64,000 nt of DNA from Geodermatophilus siccatus (GTDB taxonomy: Bacteria; Actinomycetota; Actinomycetes; Mycobacteriales; Geodermatophilaceae). A program made the position numbers and the translations under genes. Position 1 is the stretch's first letter, and each line of letters starts with the position of its first letter. The stretch covers positions 434,001 to 498,000 of the forward strand of contig NZ_FNHE01000003.1 of the NCBI RefSeq assembly GCF_900103785.1. The letters are read 5' to 3'. A model generated the notes under the pieces. The model had not been told where the DNA came from. It saw only the letters and a program-made list of their open reading frames with translations, and did no database searches. Shown one piece after another: positions 18,648 through 28,382 of the stretch.

Positions 18648-19207
18648 GGCAGTCTCCTCCCGGGGCGCGACGGGCCGCGCTGCCCCGCGCGGAAGGTACC
18701 CGAGGACGGCGGGCGGCCGACCGGCGCGGGTGGGCGAGCGGCCGTCGGGGACCCCGGGAACCGGTGGCCGTCGGTGTCGGCGCGCTCACCTGCAGATACG
18801 TCCGCCGGTTTGCCGGGCCTGCCGGGGACGTGTTGTCTGGGGTCCCTGAGCCCCTCGGCGAAGGCGGAACGACAGGCATGGCAACCGCGTGGTGGGCGTC
18901 GCTGTGGTCGTGGGGACGCCCCGCGGCGCACGACGTCCCCGCGGAGCGTCCGCAGGACCCGGTCCGGGAGCCCGACGTGGCGCCCCGGACCGCGCGGACC
19001 CCGCCGGCCGGTGCACCTCCCGCCGTCGGCGGGACGGCTGCGCACCGCGCTCCGGCCGGTGCGACGCGCGCCGGTGCGGCACCGTCGCCGCCCGGGGAGC
19101 CCGCGCACAGGCAGGCGTCCGGCCCGTCCGGTCGACCCGGGTCGCCCCCCGACCCGGACCGCAGCACCCCGCTGCGCCTCCCCCTCGAGACGACAGGAGT
19201 CCCATCC
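18648..19207. other. Divergent intergenic region, 560 bases
   Basis: Divergent between bioY and the roadblock gene, so it should hold both promoters. An open frame from an ATG at 18878 joins the roadblock gene in frame and would add a Pro/Ala-rich, low-complexity N-terminus; I treat this as probably non-coding because a good ribosome site sits at the later GTG. No other gene is seen. Confidence 0.45.
19195..19199 (+). promoter_or_regulatory. Ribosome binding site fixing the roadblock start
   Basis: AGGAG eight bases before the GTG at 19208. It favours the short 122-residue product over the longer in-frame reading. Confidence 0.65.
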
Positions 19208-19576
19208 GTGGCACAGCTCGACAACGTCATCGCCGACCTGCTCGCGATCGAGGGTGCCAGCGGCGCCGCGATCGTCGACATCGACAGCGGCATGGCCCTC
19301 GCGGCCGGCGGCACCCCCGGCTTCGACCTCAACGTCGCGGCCGCCGGCAACTCCAACGTGGTGCGCGCCAAGCTGCGCACCATCCAGGACCTCGAGCTGA
19401 AGGACGAGGTCGAGGACATCCTGATCACGCTGCAGGGCCAGTACCACCTGATCAACGTGCTCAAGGGTCAGGCCAACACGGGTCTGTTCATCTACCTCGT
19501 GCTCAACCGCGTCACCGCCAACCTGGCGCTGGCGCGGCACAAGCTGCGGGCCGTCGCGGCCACCGTCAGCGTCTGA
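19208..19576 (+). CDS. Roadblock/LC7-domain protein
   Basis: A 122-residue, single-domain Roadblock/LC7 protein. The pattern is VIADLLAIEGASGAAIVDIDSGMALA, then the central beta hairpin, LKDEVEDILITLQGQYHLI and LFIYLVLNRVTANLALARHKLR at the end. Bacterial roadblock proteins commonly partner small Ras-like GTPases (MglB-MglA type) or sit in multi-gene conservons; no GTPase or histidine-kinase-like partner is adjacent, so this one is solitary. The start is the GTG at 19208. It is followed by a strong hairpin at 19659. Confidence 0.82.
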   Translation: MAQLDNVIADLLAIEGASGAAIVDIDSGMALAAGGTPGFDLNVAAAGNSNVVRAKLRTIQDLELKDEVEDILITLQGQYHLINVLKGQANTGLFIYLVLNRVTANLALARHKLRAVAATVSV

Positions 19577-19658
19577 CCCCGCGGCGGTGCCGCCCGGCTC
19601 CGGGTCGGGCGGCCCCGCCGTGACGGCCGACGGGCCCGCGGGGTGCCGTACCCCCCCT

Positions 19659-19706
19659 TGGAGACTCCACCCCTGCTTCCCCCTGGAAGCAGGGGTGGAG
19701 TCTCCA
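19659..19706. terminator. Perfect 22-bp hairpin between converging genes
   Basis: A perfect inverted repeat with 22-base arms and a 4-base loop (CCCT). The left arm is 19659-19680 and the right arm 19685-19706. Each arm also contains a smaller dyad, GGAGACTCC. It lies between the converging roadblock and ABC genes, where a bidirectional terminator is expected. There is no T tract on either side. Confidence 0.75.
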
Positions 19707-19806
19707 CGGAGGGCGTTCGAGAGCCGTCCCGGGACGCAGTCGGCGTCAGGGGCCCGCCGGGCGCCGCCCGGCGACACGGACGCGACCGGGGCAGCAGGGT
19801 CCTTCC

Positions 19807-21342
19807 TCAGGCGGCGGTGGCGGCCTCGACGATCCGCTCGCGGACGGCGTCCACGGCGAGCTCGGAGGTGTCGATCCAGCGGGCCACGCGGCCGTCGGCC
19901 ACGATGCCGACGCGGTCGCAGCACTCGGCCAGCTCGTCGGGGTCCACCGAGACCACGACGACCGACGTCCCGTGCGCCGTGGCCTCGTCGAGCAGCTGGC
20001 GCACCTGCTGGCGGGCCCGGACGTCCAGGCCGCGGGTGGGTTCGTGCAGCACGACGACGTCCTGCGCCGAGGCCATCCAGCGGGCCAGCGCGAGCTTGTG
20101 CTGGTCGCCGCCGGACAGGGCGCCGAAGACGGTGCGGATGCTCAGCGTCTTGACGTCGAGCCGGTGCACGGTCCGGATCACGCCGCGCAGCGAGGCGATC
20201 TCGCTGCGGACGTCGGTGAGCGCTCCCCACGGTTCCCGGGTCAGCGTGCGGGCGATCGTCTCGCCGGGGTCGACCCCGTAGGCGTCGTCGTCGGGTCGGT
20301 AGGCGGGCAGCCGCAGCGCCGCCTCGTCCGCCGTGGAGCCCAGCGACCGCCGCTCGCCGTGCAGCACCAGTTCGTCGCTCAGCGCCGGCAGCTCCCCGGT
20401 CAGGGCGCCGGCGATCTCCTGGACGCCCGAGGACCGGTGCCCGGTCAGCCCGACCACCTCGCCCTGGCGCAGCAGCAGGTCGACCCCGTCGACCCGGCCG
20501 GGCACCCGCAGGTTGCGCACCCGCAGGGCCACGTCGCCGTCGGAGGGGGCCGGCCACGTCGAGGCGCGCGCCGGGGCGTCGTCCCGACCGGACCGCGTCG
20601 GGGCGGAAGCCACCCGGGGCGCAGGCAGCGACACCGGCTCGCCCACGGTCTCCGCGGCCAGCCGGACCGGGTCCAGGTCCTCCGACGGGCTGTCCAGGGC
20701 GATCACGCCGTCGCGCAGCACGAGCACCCGGTCGACCACCGCGAGCATCTCGGGCAGCCGGTGGCTGATGTAGAGGACGCCGCGGCCCTCCTGGCTCAGC
20801 CGGCCGGCGACGGCGTGCAGCCGGGTGACCTCCACGGGCAGCAGCGCCGCCGACACCTCGTCGAGCACGACCAGCCGGGTGTCCTCGGCGAGCACGCGCG
20901 CGGTCTCCACCAGGCCGTGCACGAAGTGCGGGAGCTCGCCGACGAGGGTGTCGGGGTCGACGTCGAGGGTGACCTCGGCGAGCAGCACCCGTGCCCGCTC
21001 GCGCAGCTCGGCCTGCGGGCGGTCGGCCAGCGGCGTGCCGCGGAAGACCGCCCGCGCGACGGTCAGCCCGGGGTCGATCCGGACCAGCTGCTCGACCACG
21101 CCGACGCCGAGGTGGCGGGCGTCGTCCGCCGACAGCGGCGCGTACGGGTGGCCCTGCAGCGTCATGAGGCCCGCGTCGGCCGGGGTGATGCCGGCCAGGA
21201 TGTCCCCGAGGGTCGACTTGCCCGCGCCGTTGCTGCCGACGAGCCCGACGATCTCCCCTTCGGCGACGCCGAAGGAGATGTCCCGCAGGACGCGCCGGGC
21301 CCCGAACGACTTCCTCAGGCCCTCGACCTGCAGCAGCGCCAT
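19807..21342 (-). CDS. Orphan sugar-type ABC transporter ATP-binding protein (RbsA/MglA-like)
   Basis: A 511-residue protein with two ABC domains in tandem, like ribose/galactose importer ATPases. The first domain has Walker A GSNGAGKST and Walker B RLVVLDEVSAALLPVE, but its signature is degenerate (ELPHFVHGLVETARVL). In the second, the Walker A place reads GHRSSGVQE, without the catalytic Lys, as is usual in this family, while the signature SGGDQHKLALARWM is good. About 40 residues in the middle are low complexity. No permease or binding-protein gene is next to it, so its partners are elsewhere or lost. The ATG at 21342 starts MALLQVEGLRKSFG. Confidence 0.85.
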   Translation of the reverse strand: MALLQVEGLRKSFGARRVLRDISFGVAEGEIVGLVGSNGAGKSTLGDILAGITPADAGLMTLQGHPYAPLSADDARHLGVGVVEQLVRIDPGLTVARAVFRGTPLADRPQAELRERARVLLAEVTLDVDPDTLVGELPHFVHGLVETARVLAEDTRLVVLDEVSAALLPVEVTRLHAVAGRLSQEGRGVLYISHRLPEMLAVVDRVLVLRDGVIALDSPSEDLDPVRLAAETVGEPVSLPAPRVASAPTRSGRDDAPARASTWPAPSDGDVALRVRNLRVPGRVDGVDLLLRQGEVVGLTGHRSSGVQEIAGALTGELPALSDELVLHGERRSLGSTADEAALRLPAYRPDDDAYGVDPGETIARTLTREPWGALTDVRSEIASLRGVIRTVHRLDVKTLSIRTVFGALSGGDQHKLALARWMASAQDVVVLHEPTRGLDVRARQQVRQLLDEATAHGTSVVVVSVDPDELAECCDRVGIVADGRVARWIDTSELAVDAVRERIVEAATAA

Positions 21343-21488
21343 GGACGGGCGGGCCTCCCCCGAACAGGCCCCGACCCCGGGGTCGGAGACCGAGCCGTCA
21401 GCGTCCCCGCGACGCTGTGTCACCACATCGATGCTACCCACCCCGGGGGGCGCCCACGCCCGGCGGACGGCGGTCACGGACGCCCCCG

Positions 21489-21555
21489 AACAGCCACCCT
21501 TCAGGGGCCCTCCGCCTGAGCCTGCGAGGCGTGGGGGAAGGGTGGTCCTTCCGCT
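21489..21555 (-). repeat. Stop-proximal hairpin repeat, copy D
   Basis: On the minus strand it begins at the alpha-glucosidase stop codon: AAGGACCACCCTTCCCCC, inner CGCC, loop TCGCAGGCTCA, GGCG, closing GAAGGGTGG. The outer stem (CCACCCTTC/GAAGGGTGG) differs from other copies on both sides, so pairing is kept. Confidence 0.8.
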
Positions 21556-23199
21556 TCACGCGTGCAGCCACACCGCCGCGTCGTCCAGCAGGACCCCGCC
21601 GGCGGTGTCCGCGCTGGCCAGGAGCACGCGGCCCTCGGGCAGCGGCACCGGGGCGCCGGAGAGGTTGAGCAGGCACACCAGCCCGCCGGGACGGCGGAAC
21701 GCGAGGCACCCGTCGGGTGCCGGCAGCCAGTCGAGGCCCTCGCCGGCGAAGGCGGGGGAGGTCCGCCGCAGGGCGAGCGCAGCTCGGTACAGCGACAGCA
21801 CCGAACCGGGGTCGCCCTCCTGGGCGGCGGCGGTCAGCGACTCCCAGCCCTCGGGCATCGGCAGCCACGTCTCGGCGCGCGAGGAGAAGCCGTAGGACGG
21901 CGCGGTGCCCGACCACGGCACCGGGATGCGGCAGGCATCGCGGCCGCGCTCGGTGTGCCCGGACCGCTCCCAGATCGGGTCCTGCAGCGCCTCGTCGGGC
22001 AGCTCGACGTCGGGCATGCCCAGCTCGTCGCCGTTGTAGAGGTAGGCCGCGCCGGGCAGCGCCAGCTGCAGCAGCGCCGCCGCCCGCGCCCGCCGGGTGC
22101 CCTGCGCGCCCCCGCCGTAGCGGGAGACGTGCCGGGGGCGGTCGTGGTTGGACAGCACCCAGCACGCCGGCGCCGGCGTCCCGGCCACGGCGGCCAGCGA
22201 GTGGACGACGGCGTCGCGCAGCGCGTCGACGTCCCAGTCGGCGGTCAGCAGCTTGAAGTTGAACGCCAACTGGAGCTCGTCCGGGCGCAGGTACTGCGCG
22301 AGCCGGTCGTCGTCGGACACCCACACCTCGCCGACGGCCATGGTGCCGGGGTACCGGTCGAGGACGGCGCGGACCCGCCGGTGCACGTCGTGCACGCCGT
22401 CGTTGTCGAACCGGTGGTCCCCGGGCCCGTGGTCGTCGAGCAGGCCGGTGTCCTCCATGGGCTCCATGTCCGGCAGCCCCTCGGGCTTGGCCATGCCGTG
22501 GGCGACGTCGATGCGGAACCCGTCGACGCCGCGGTCGAGCCAGAACCGCATCGTCGTCTCGAGGTCGGCGAGCACCTCGGGGTCGGTGAAGTCCAGGTCG
22601 GGCTGCTCGGGGGCGAAGACGTGCAGGTACCACTGCCCGTCCGCCACCCGGGTCCAGGCCGGCCCGCCGAAGACCGAGGGCCAGTTGTTGGGCGGCTCCG
22701 CGCCGTCCGGGCCGCGACCGTCGCGGAACAGGTAGCGGGCCCGCTCGGGCGACCCGGGACCGGCCGTCAGCGCCGCCTGGAACCAGGCGTGCCGGTCGGA
22801 GGTGTGGTTGGGCACCAGGTCGACGGTCACCCGGATGCCGAGCGCGTGGGCCTCGCCCAGCAGCGCGTCGAACTCGGCGAGGTCGCCGAAGGCCGGCTCG
22901 ACGTCGCGCGGGTCGGCGACGTCGTAGCCGTGGTCGGCCATGGGGGAGGGGTAGAACGGCGTGACCCACAGCGCGTCGACGCCCAGCGCGGCCAGGTGCG
23001 GCAGGCGGGCGCGGATGCCGGCCAGGTCGCCGACGCCGTCGCCGTTCCCGTCGGCGAAGCTGCGGATGTAGACCTGGTAGAAGACCGCGTCACGCCACCA
23101 GTCGGCGTCGGTGCGGCGGAACGGGCCGGCGGCCCCCTGCAGGGGCCCGCCGCGAGCCTGCGAGTGGTGGGGGGCAGGGGGTCCTTCTACCGGGCTCAC
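21556..23199 (-). CDS. aglA: Alpha-glucosidase, GH13 family
   Basis: A 547-residue GH13 enzyme hydrolysing alpha-glucosidic bonds of small glucans or sucrose-like sugars. The catalytic set is complete: D231 in GFRIDVAHG, E291 in AVGEVWV and D353 in SNHDRP; the N-terminal region has WWRDAVFYQVYIRSFADGNG and VDLVPNHTS. The GTG at 23199 has AGGAG four bases upstream, and no other start codon lies between it and the conserved domain. Residues about 5-26 are encoded by hairpin repeat copy E, an unusual N-terminal extension. It follows glbO, as Rv2471/Rv2470 are adjacent in mycobacteria (from memory). Confidence 0.93.
   Translation of the reverse strand: MSPVEGPPAPHHSQARGGPLQGAAGPFRRTDADWWRDAVFYQVYIRSFADGNGDGVGDLAGIRARLPHLAALGVDALWVTPFYPSPMADHGYDVADPRDVEPAFGDLAEFDALLGEAHALGIRVTVDLVPNHTSDRHAWFQAALTAGPGSPERARYLFRDGRGPDGAEPPNNWPSVFGGPAWTRVADGQWYLHVFAPEQPDLDFTDPEVLADLETTMRFWLDRGVDGFRIDVAHGMAKPEGLPDMEPMEDTGLLDDHGPGDHRFDNDGVHDVHRRVRAVLDRYPGTMAVGEVWVSDDDRLAQYLRPDELQLAFNFKLLTADWDVDALRDAVVHSLAAVAGTPAPACWVLSNHDRPRHVSRYGGGAQGTRRARAAALLQLALPGAAYLYNGDELGMPDVELPDEALQDPIWERSGHTERGRDACRIPVPWSGTAPSYGFSSRAETWLPMPEGWESLTAAAQEGDPGSVLSLYRAALALRRTSPAFAGEGLDWLPAPDGCLAFRRPGGLVCLLNLSGAPVPLPEGRVLLASADTAGGVLLDDAAVWLHA
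23130..23190 (-). repeat. Stop-proximal hairpin repeat, copy E, inside the alpha-glucosidase reading frame
   Basis: AAGGACCCCCTGCCCCCC, loop ACTCGCAGGCTCGCGG, closing GCAGGGGGCC. It lies about 66 bases after the glbO stop but downstream of the aglA GTG, so it is translated (EGPPAPHHSQARGG). It is the only copy clearly inside a coding sequence. Confidence 0.78.
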
Positions 23200-23203
23200 C
23201 GGT

Positions 23204-23208
23204 CTCCT
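23204..23208 (-). promoter_or_regulatory. Ribosome binding site fixing the alpha-glucosidase start
   Basis: AGGAG within GAGGAGACCG on the minus strand, four bases before the GTG at 23199. It supports a start upstream of repeat copy E. Confidence 0.6.
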
Positions 23209-23255
23209 CGAGGGTGTCGCGTGCTGGTGCCGCCCTGATGTCGGGCGGCGGTCGT

Positions 23256-23681
23256 TCAGGCGATGGAGAGGCCGCCGGGCGCGTCGTCGGGCCAGCGGTT
23301 CTGCATGCTGCGCGCGGCCATCTCCATGTAGCCCCACAGGGTCGCGTCCTGCTCGGGGGTCAGCTCCAGGGAGTCGACGGCGTCGCGCATGTGGCGCAGC
23401 CACGCGTCGCGCTCGGCGGGGCCGATGGCGAACGGCGCGTGGCGCATCCGCAGCCGGGGGTGGCCGCGCTGCTCGGAGTAGGTGGTCGGGCCGCCCCAGT
23501 ACTGCTCGAGGAAGCCGCGCAGCCGGCTCTCGGCGCCCTCCCAGTCGTCCTGCGGGTACAGCGGCGCGAGCACCGGGTCGCTGCGCACCCCCGCGTAGAA
23601 GCGGGCCACGAGCCGACGGAAGGTGGGGGCGCCGCCGACCTCCTCGTAGAAGGTCCGCGCCGACGGCAGGGATCGGCTCAT
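23256..23681 (-). CDS. glbO: Group II truncated haemoglobin (GlbO type)
   Basis: A 141-residue truncated haemoglobin with 2-over-2 fold. The proximal haem ligand is H81 in RMRHAPF; the B10 Tyr is Y29 in FYAGV; W94 is the G8 Trp typical of group II. The region [19 protein letters not shown] is diagnostic of the GlbO group. It binds oxygen and may handle nitric oxide or peroxide. The ATG at 23681 overlaps the MFS stop and follows GGAGG, so it is coupled to the transporter gene. Confidence 0.93.
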   Translation of the reverse strand: MSRSLPSARTFYEEVGGAPTFRRLVARFYAGVRSDPVLAPLYPQDDWEGAESRLRGFLEQYWGGPTTYSEQRGHPRLRMRHAPFAIGPAERDAWLRHMRDAVDSLELTPEQDATLWGYMEMAARSMQNRWPDDAPGGLSIA

Positions 23682-24994
23682 GCCTCCGATGGTCCCGCAG
23701 CCGGGGGAGCCGCTGCCACGTGACCCTGGGTACGCAGGTAGCCCACGAGCGGCGGGACGACGGCCAGCAGCCCGAGCGCGCCGATGAGGCCCACCACGGT
23801 CCCGGCCGTCAGACCCTCGGCCAGGGCGCCGGCGCCGAGCGCGCCGATGCCCTGGACGCCGTAGAGCCCGCTGACCGCGACGCCGAAGGCGCGGCCGCGG
23901 TAGGCCGGGGGCACCGACTGCACGAACGCGACGTTGAGCGGGATGCTCCAGGCCGCCCCGAGCCCGGCGACGAACATGAGCGCCACCACGGCCGCGTAGG
24001 CGCCGGAGCCCGGTCCGCTCCAGACGGTGACCAGGCCGGCCAGCAGGATCGGCGCCAGCGAGAGCACCACGAGGTGCGGCACGAGGCGCTCGCGGCGCTC
24101 CTGCGTGAGGGCGCGGGCGATCAGCAGCCCGCCCACGGTGACCCCCGCGGGGTTGGCGCCGAGCAGGACGCCGACCTGCGCGGGGCCCTGGCCCAGCTGC
24201 TCGACCAGCGGCGCGGCGATGCCCTCGGATGCGTTGGCGAACAGCATCCCCACCCAGGTGACGGCGATGATCGCCAGCAGCCGCGGCGTGCGGCCGATCA
24301 GCCGCAGCCCCTCGGCCGCGTCCCGCCACATCGAGCGGGGCCGCTCGGTGCCGCCGCCGTCGTCGGGGGCCGGGCGGCGCTGCAGCCGCGCCCACAGCCA
24401 CACCGCCGAGACCGCGAAGGTCGCCGCGTCCAGCAGCAGCGCCGCCGACGGGCTCAGGATCGCGACGAGCGTGCCGCCCAGGACGAAGCCCAGGACCTGC
24501 GCCACCTGCGAGCCGACGTTGGTCAGGGACGTCGCCAGCGCGTAGCGGTCGCCGTCGAGGACGTCGGCCACGAGCGCCGAGCGGGCCGACTCGAACGGCG
24601 GCCCGCACACCGCGACGACGAACAGCAGGCCCAGCAGCAGCGGCAGCGGCGTCCCCGGGACGGCCATGCCGGCGACCAGCAGGGCGCGTGCGGCGTCGGT
24701 GGCGATGAGCACGCGGTGCCGGGGGAACCGGTCGGCCAGCGTCGACAGCAGCGGCCCGCCGACCAGCCAGGGCAGGTAGCTGATCGCGAAGGTGATCGCC
24801 GACAGCAGCGGCGAGTCGGTGCGCTGGTACACGAGCACGGTCAGCGCGACGCGGGCCAGCTCGTCGCCGATGGTCGACAGCAGGTACGTGCCGAACAGCG
24901 GGCGGAACTCGCGGACGGCGAACAGGTCCCGGAAGGTCGCCGGGCGGCGGGTGGCGCCGGCCTTGCTGCCGCCGGCCGGCGCGCTGCCGCTCAG
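23678..24994 (-). CDS. MFS transporter (putative drug efflux type), non-canonical start
   Basis: A 438-residue major facilitator protein with about 12 membrane spans. The first part reads [28 protein letters not shown], and the loop after span 2 contains [15 protein letters not shown], the motif A region. A central low-complexity loop has [10 protein letters not shown]. The role is probably export of a small molecule. No ATG, GTG or TTG is available between the upstream stop and the first span; CTG at 24994, overlapping the MscS stop as CTGA, is the best candidate start. The stop overlaps the glbO ATG. Confidence 0.83.
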   Translation of the reverse strand: MSGSAPAGGSKAGATRRPATFRDLFAVREFRPLFGTYLLSTIGDELARVALTVLVYQRTDSPLLSAITFAISYLPWLVGGPLLSTLADRFPRHRVLIATDAARALLVAGMAVPGTPLPLLLGLLFVVAVCGPPFESARSALVADVLDGDRYALATSLTNVGSQVAQVLGFVLGGTLVAILSPSAALLLDAATFAVSAVWLWARLQRRPAPDDGGGTERPRSMWRDAAEGLRLIGRTPRLLAIIAVTWVGMLFANASEGIAAPLVEQLGQGPAQVGVLLGANPAGVTVGGLLIARALTQERRERLVPHLVVLSLAPILLAGLVTVWSGPGSGAYAAVVALMFVAGLGAAWSIPLNVAFVQSVPPAYRGRAFGVAVSGLYGVQGIGALGAGALAEGLTAGTVVGLIGALGLLAVVPPLVGYLRTQGHVAAAPPAAGPSEA

Positions 24995-26001
24995 GACGCC
25001 CCCGCCGGTGTGCCGGCCGCGGACAGCAGCGGCACGGGGGTGCGGATGCCCTCGAGGGCGAAGCGCTCCTTGAGCCGCAGCCGCAGCTCGCGGCCGACCC
25101 GCCACTGGTCGGCGTTGGTGGTGCGGACCTGCAGGCGCATGACGACGCCCTCGGCGGTGATCATCTCCACTCCGAGGGACTCCGGCTCGGCCAGCAGCAC
25201 GCCGGCCCACTCCTCCTCGGCGTACATCTGGTCGGCCACCTCCTGCAGAACGGTCCGGCAGCGCTCCAGGTCGGTGTCGTGGGCGACCGGCATGTCGATG
25301 ACGACCTGCGCGTAGCCCTGGCTCTTGTTGCCGACCCGCAGGATCTCGCCGTTGCGGGCGTACCAGACCACGCCGTTGACGTCCCGCAGCCGGGTGATCC
25401 GCAGGCCGACCGCCTCGACGGTGCCGCCGGCCTCCCCGAGGTCGACGACGTCCCCGACGCCGTACTGGTCCTCGAGGATGATCCCGATCCCGGCGATGAA
25501 GTCCTTGACGAGGTTCTGCGCGCCGAAGCCGAGCGCCACGCCGACCACCCCGGCGCTGGCCAGGATGGGCGCGAGGTTGATGCCCAGCTCGCCGAGCACG
25601 AGCACCACCGCGATGGACAGCACCACGATGGAGGCGCAGCTGCGCAGCACCGACCCGATGGCCTCGGCCCGCTGGGTGCGCCGCGCGGTCAGCTGCTCCG
25701 CGCCGTCCCCCAGGGCCGTGGCGCGCAGCCGCCGGGCCCGCAGGATCGAGGGCAGCGGGCCCACCGCGGTGGTGTCGGTCAGCCGGCGGATCGCCCGGTG
25801 CGCCAGGTGACGCACCAGGACGGCGACCACGACGATGAGCAGGATCCGCGCCGGTGTGGCGATCAGGGCCCGGGCGTTCTCGGCGAGCCACTCGGCACCC
25901 GACCACTCGTAGACCTGCTGGCAGAGCCAGTAGTCGGCGCAGTCGGGTGCCGAGCCGTCGTCGGCGGCGGCAAGGGTGGTCACAGAGGGTGAAGCGGTCA
26001 T
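24991..26001 (-). CDS. Small-conductance mechanosensitive channel, MscS family
   Basis: A 336-residue MscS-family channel that opens on membrane tension to release solutes. A hydrophobic span near residues 55-75 and another near 120-145 precede the pore helix [26 protein letters not shown], the typical TM3 with Gly/Ala packing. The beta domain follows with [24 protein letters not shown]. The ATG at 26001 was chosen (MTASPSVTT); an ATG at 26049 would add 16 residues. It ends overlapping the MFS start. Confidence 0.9.
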   Translation of the reverse strand: MTASPSVTTLAAADDGSAPDCADYWLCQQVYEWSGAEWLAENARALIATPARILLIVVVAVLVRHLAHRAIRRLTDTTAVGPLPSILRARRLRATALGDGAEQLTARRTQRAEAIGSVLRSCASIVVLSIAVVLVLGELGINLAPILASAGVVGVALGFGAQNLVKDFIAGIGIILEDQYGVGDVVDLGEAGGTVEAVGLRITRLRDVNGVVWYARNGEILRVGNKSQGYAQVVIDMPVAHDTDLERCRTVLQEVADQMYAEEEWAGVLLAEPESLGVEMITAEGVVMRLQVRTTNADQWRVGRELRLRLKERFALEGIRTPVPLLSAAGTPAGAS

Positions 26002-26082
26002 CACGGCGATACTCTCAGGTACAGGAAGGCAACCCCGTGTTGCCATCATCCCCGAACGGTGTGGCGCGGCACACCCCCGGGA

Positions 26083-28176
26083 TCAGCCGGTCAGGCCGGT
26101 GTGCGCGGCGAGGAAGGCCAGCTGGTCGGCGGCCAGCCCCACGGTCCGGCTGACCGCCCGGGCGCCGTGGCCGACCGAGGTCTCCCGCCGCAGCAGCACC
26201 GGCGCGTCGGACGACGTGGCGTGCTGCAGCGCCGCGGCCAGCTTGCGGGCGTGCAGCGGGTCGACCCGGGTGTCGGACTCGAACGTCGTGAACAGCACCG
26301 CCGGGTAGGCCGTCCCCTCCACCACCCGGTGGTAGGGCGAGTAGCCCAGCAGCCAGCCCAGCTCGGTCGGGTCCTCGGCGGTGCCGTACTCGTCGTTCCA
26401 CGTGCGGCCCAGGCCGAAGCGCTCGTAGCGGACCATGTCCAGCAGCGGTGCGCTGCAGACGACGGCGGCCGCGAGGTCCGGGCGCTGGGTCAGGGTGGCG
26501 CCGACCAGCAGGCCGCCGTTCGACCCGCCCATCACCGCCAGCTGCGGGTGCGTCGTCCAGCCGCCGGCGACCAGGTGCTCCCCGGCGGCGGCGAAGTCGT
26601 CGAAGACGTTCTGCTTGCGCTCGCGCATGCCGGCCCGGTGCCACTCCTCGCCGTGCTCGGAGCCGCCGCGCAGGTTGGCCACCGCCCACACGCCGCCGGC
26701 CTCGACCCAGGCCAGGGCCTGTGCGGAGTAGCCCGGGGTGAGCGCGACGTCGAAGCCGCCGTACCCGTAGAGCACGGTGGGGCGCGGGCGGTCGGGCACC
26801 CCGGCCCGCGAGATCACGAACAGGTGCACCGGCGTCCCGTCCGCGGAGGTCGCGTGCGTCTCGACGACCCGGACCTCCGGGACGTCGCCGGCGACCGGCG
26901 CCTGCTCCCAGCTGGTGAGGGACGTCGGGTCGGCGGCGTCCCAGCGCAGCACCGACGGCGGGGTCGAGTGGTCGGTGAAGCCGACCCAGGCCGCGCCGCC
27001 GCCCTCCGGCGGCGCGCTCACGCCGGAGACGCTGCCGGCGCGCAGGGCGCCGACCTCGGCCTGCCGGCCGGAACCGTCGCCGGCCCAGACCGAGAGCCGG
27101 TCGGTGGCGTCCACCGAGTGGACGGCGAGCACCTGCAGCCCGCCGTCCGGGCCGTCGACCAGGGCCACGTCGGTGAGCACGCCGTCCTCCTGCTGCGGGA
27201 CGACGTCGCGCCAGGCCTCCGGCGCCCAGGTGGCCGGGTCCGCGGGGTCGGCGACGGCCAGCCGCCAGCGCGGGGTGCCGCGGTCGCTCATCAGCCAGAG
27301 CCGGCCGTCGCGGGCGACCCACGCCGCGGTCTGGGCGTCGACGCCGACCTGCAGCTCCCGCAGGTGCGGCGGCCCGCCCTCGGGTGACATGGCGAGGTCG
27401 GCCAGCCAGACGTCGTCGCGGGGCGCGGTGCCGATCGACGCGGAGACGACCAGCCAACGGCCGTCGCGGCTGGTGCGGGCGCCGAAGTAGGTGGCCGGGT
27501 CGCTGCCCTCGCCGTGCACGAGGACGTCCCCGTCGGCGTCGGCGCCCACCCGGTGGCGCCAGACCCGCCGGTGGAACTGCTCCTCACCGGCGGGCACCTG
27601 CTCGGGGGCCAGGCGGCGGACGTAGAACAGCTCCTCGCCGCCGGGCAGCCAGGCGACGGGGGAGTACCGGCAGCGGTCGATCGGCCCGTCGAGCTGCTCG
27701 CCGGTGGCGACGTCGAGCACGAACAGCCGCGACTCCTCGTCGCCGCCGGTGGACAGCTGGTAGGCCAGCCGGTCGCCCTCCCAGGAGGGTGACCAGGCGT
27801 CCAGCGTCGTGGTGCCGGAGGGGTCGACGGCCATGGGGTCGACCAGGACCCGCTCGGTGCCGTCGGGTTCGCGCACCCGCAGCACCGCGTGCTCCTGGCC
27901 TGGATCGCGCCGGGTGGAGAAGGCGCGGCCGGCCCGCCAGACGGGGACGCCGACGGCGCCGGCGTGCACCAGCTCGGCCAGCCGTGCGGCGAAGCGGTCG
28001 CGCAGCGGCAGGGCGGCCAGCGCCCCGGCGGTCAGCTCGTCCTGGGCGGCGGTCCAGGACGCCGTCCGCGGGTCGGCGGGGTCCTCGAGCCAGCGGTAGG
28101 GGTCGGCGACGGCGTGTCCGTGCAGGTGCTCGACGAGGTCGAGCCGGGGGGCCTCGGGGTAGCGCACGCGGCCCAC
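26083..28176 (-). CDS. Prolyl oligopeptidase family serine peptidase
   Basis: A 697-residue S9A-family enzyme. The N-terminus [20 protein letters not shown] is typical, a beta-propeller fills about residues 70-430, and the C-terminal alpha/beta-hydrolase domain holds the triad S552 (GGSNGG), D635 (ESDTRVDP) and H670 (SVGHGAR). It probably cleaves short peptides after Pro or a similar residue in the cytoplasm, since no signal peptide is seen. The GTG at 28176 starts it; a GTG at 28167 is an alternative. The gene is divergent from the HNH gene. Confidence 0.92.
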   Translation of the reverse strand: MGRVRYPEAPRLDLVEHLHGHAVADPYRWLEDPADPRTASWTAAQDELTAGALAALPLRDRFAARLAELVHAGAVGVPVWRAGRAFSTRRDPGQEHAVLRVREPDGTERVLVDPMAVDPSGTTTLDAWSPSWEGDRLAYQLSTGGDEESRLFVLDVATGEQLDGPIDRCRYSPVAWLPGGEELFYVRRLAPEQVPAGEEQFHRRVWRHRVGADADGDVLVHGEGSDPATYFGARTSRDGRWLVVSASIGTAPRDDVWLADLAMSPEGGPPHLRELQVGVDAQTAAWVARDGRLWLMSDRGTPRWRLAVADPADPATWAPEAWRDVVPQQEDGVLTDVALVDGPDGGLQVLAVHSVDATDRLSVWAGDGSGRQAEVGALRAGSVSGVSAPPEGGGAAWVGFTDHSTPPSVLRWDAADPTSLTSWEQAPVAGDVPEVRVVETHATSADGTPVHLFVISRAGVPDRPRPTVLYGYGGFDVALTPGYSAQALAWVEAGGVWAVANLRGGSEHGEEWHRAGMRERKQNVFDDFAAAGEHLVAGGWTTHPQLAVMGGSNGGLLVGATLTQRPDLAAAVVCSAPLLDMVRYERFGLGRTWNDEYGTAEDPTELGWLLGYSPYHRVVEGTAYPAVLFTTFESDTRVDPLHARKLAAALQHATSSDAPVLLRRETSVGHGARAVSRTVGLAADQLAFLAAHTGLTG

Positions 28177-28382
28177 GGTAGTGACGGCCCGGGAGGCCCC
28201 TCGGGCCCGCTGAGCGCATCCCGGGAGCGCGGGAGCGGCTCCCCAGGTCAGAATGGGTACGCCCACGGGTCGCACTGCACCCGGCGCGCGGCCCCGGGCG
28301 CCGGAGGTGCCCCGTGCCGCGTACCGCGTCCGGGTCGTCCGCAGGCCATCCAGGTCCGCGGCGCGACCACCACTCCCATCCG

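Noticed and set aside
18878-19207. N-terminal extension of the roadblock protein
   Set aside because: Pro/Ala-rich low complexity and a good ribosome site at 19195 favour the GTG at 19208, though the extension cannot be excluded.
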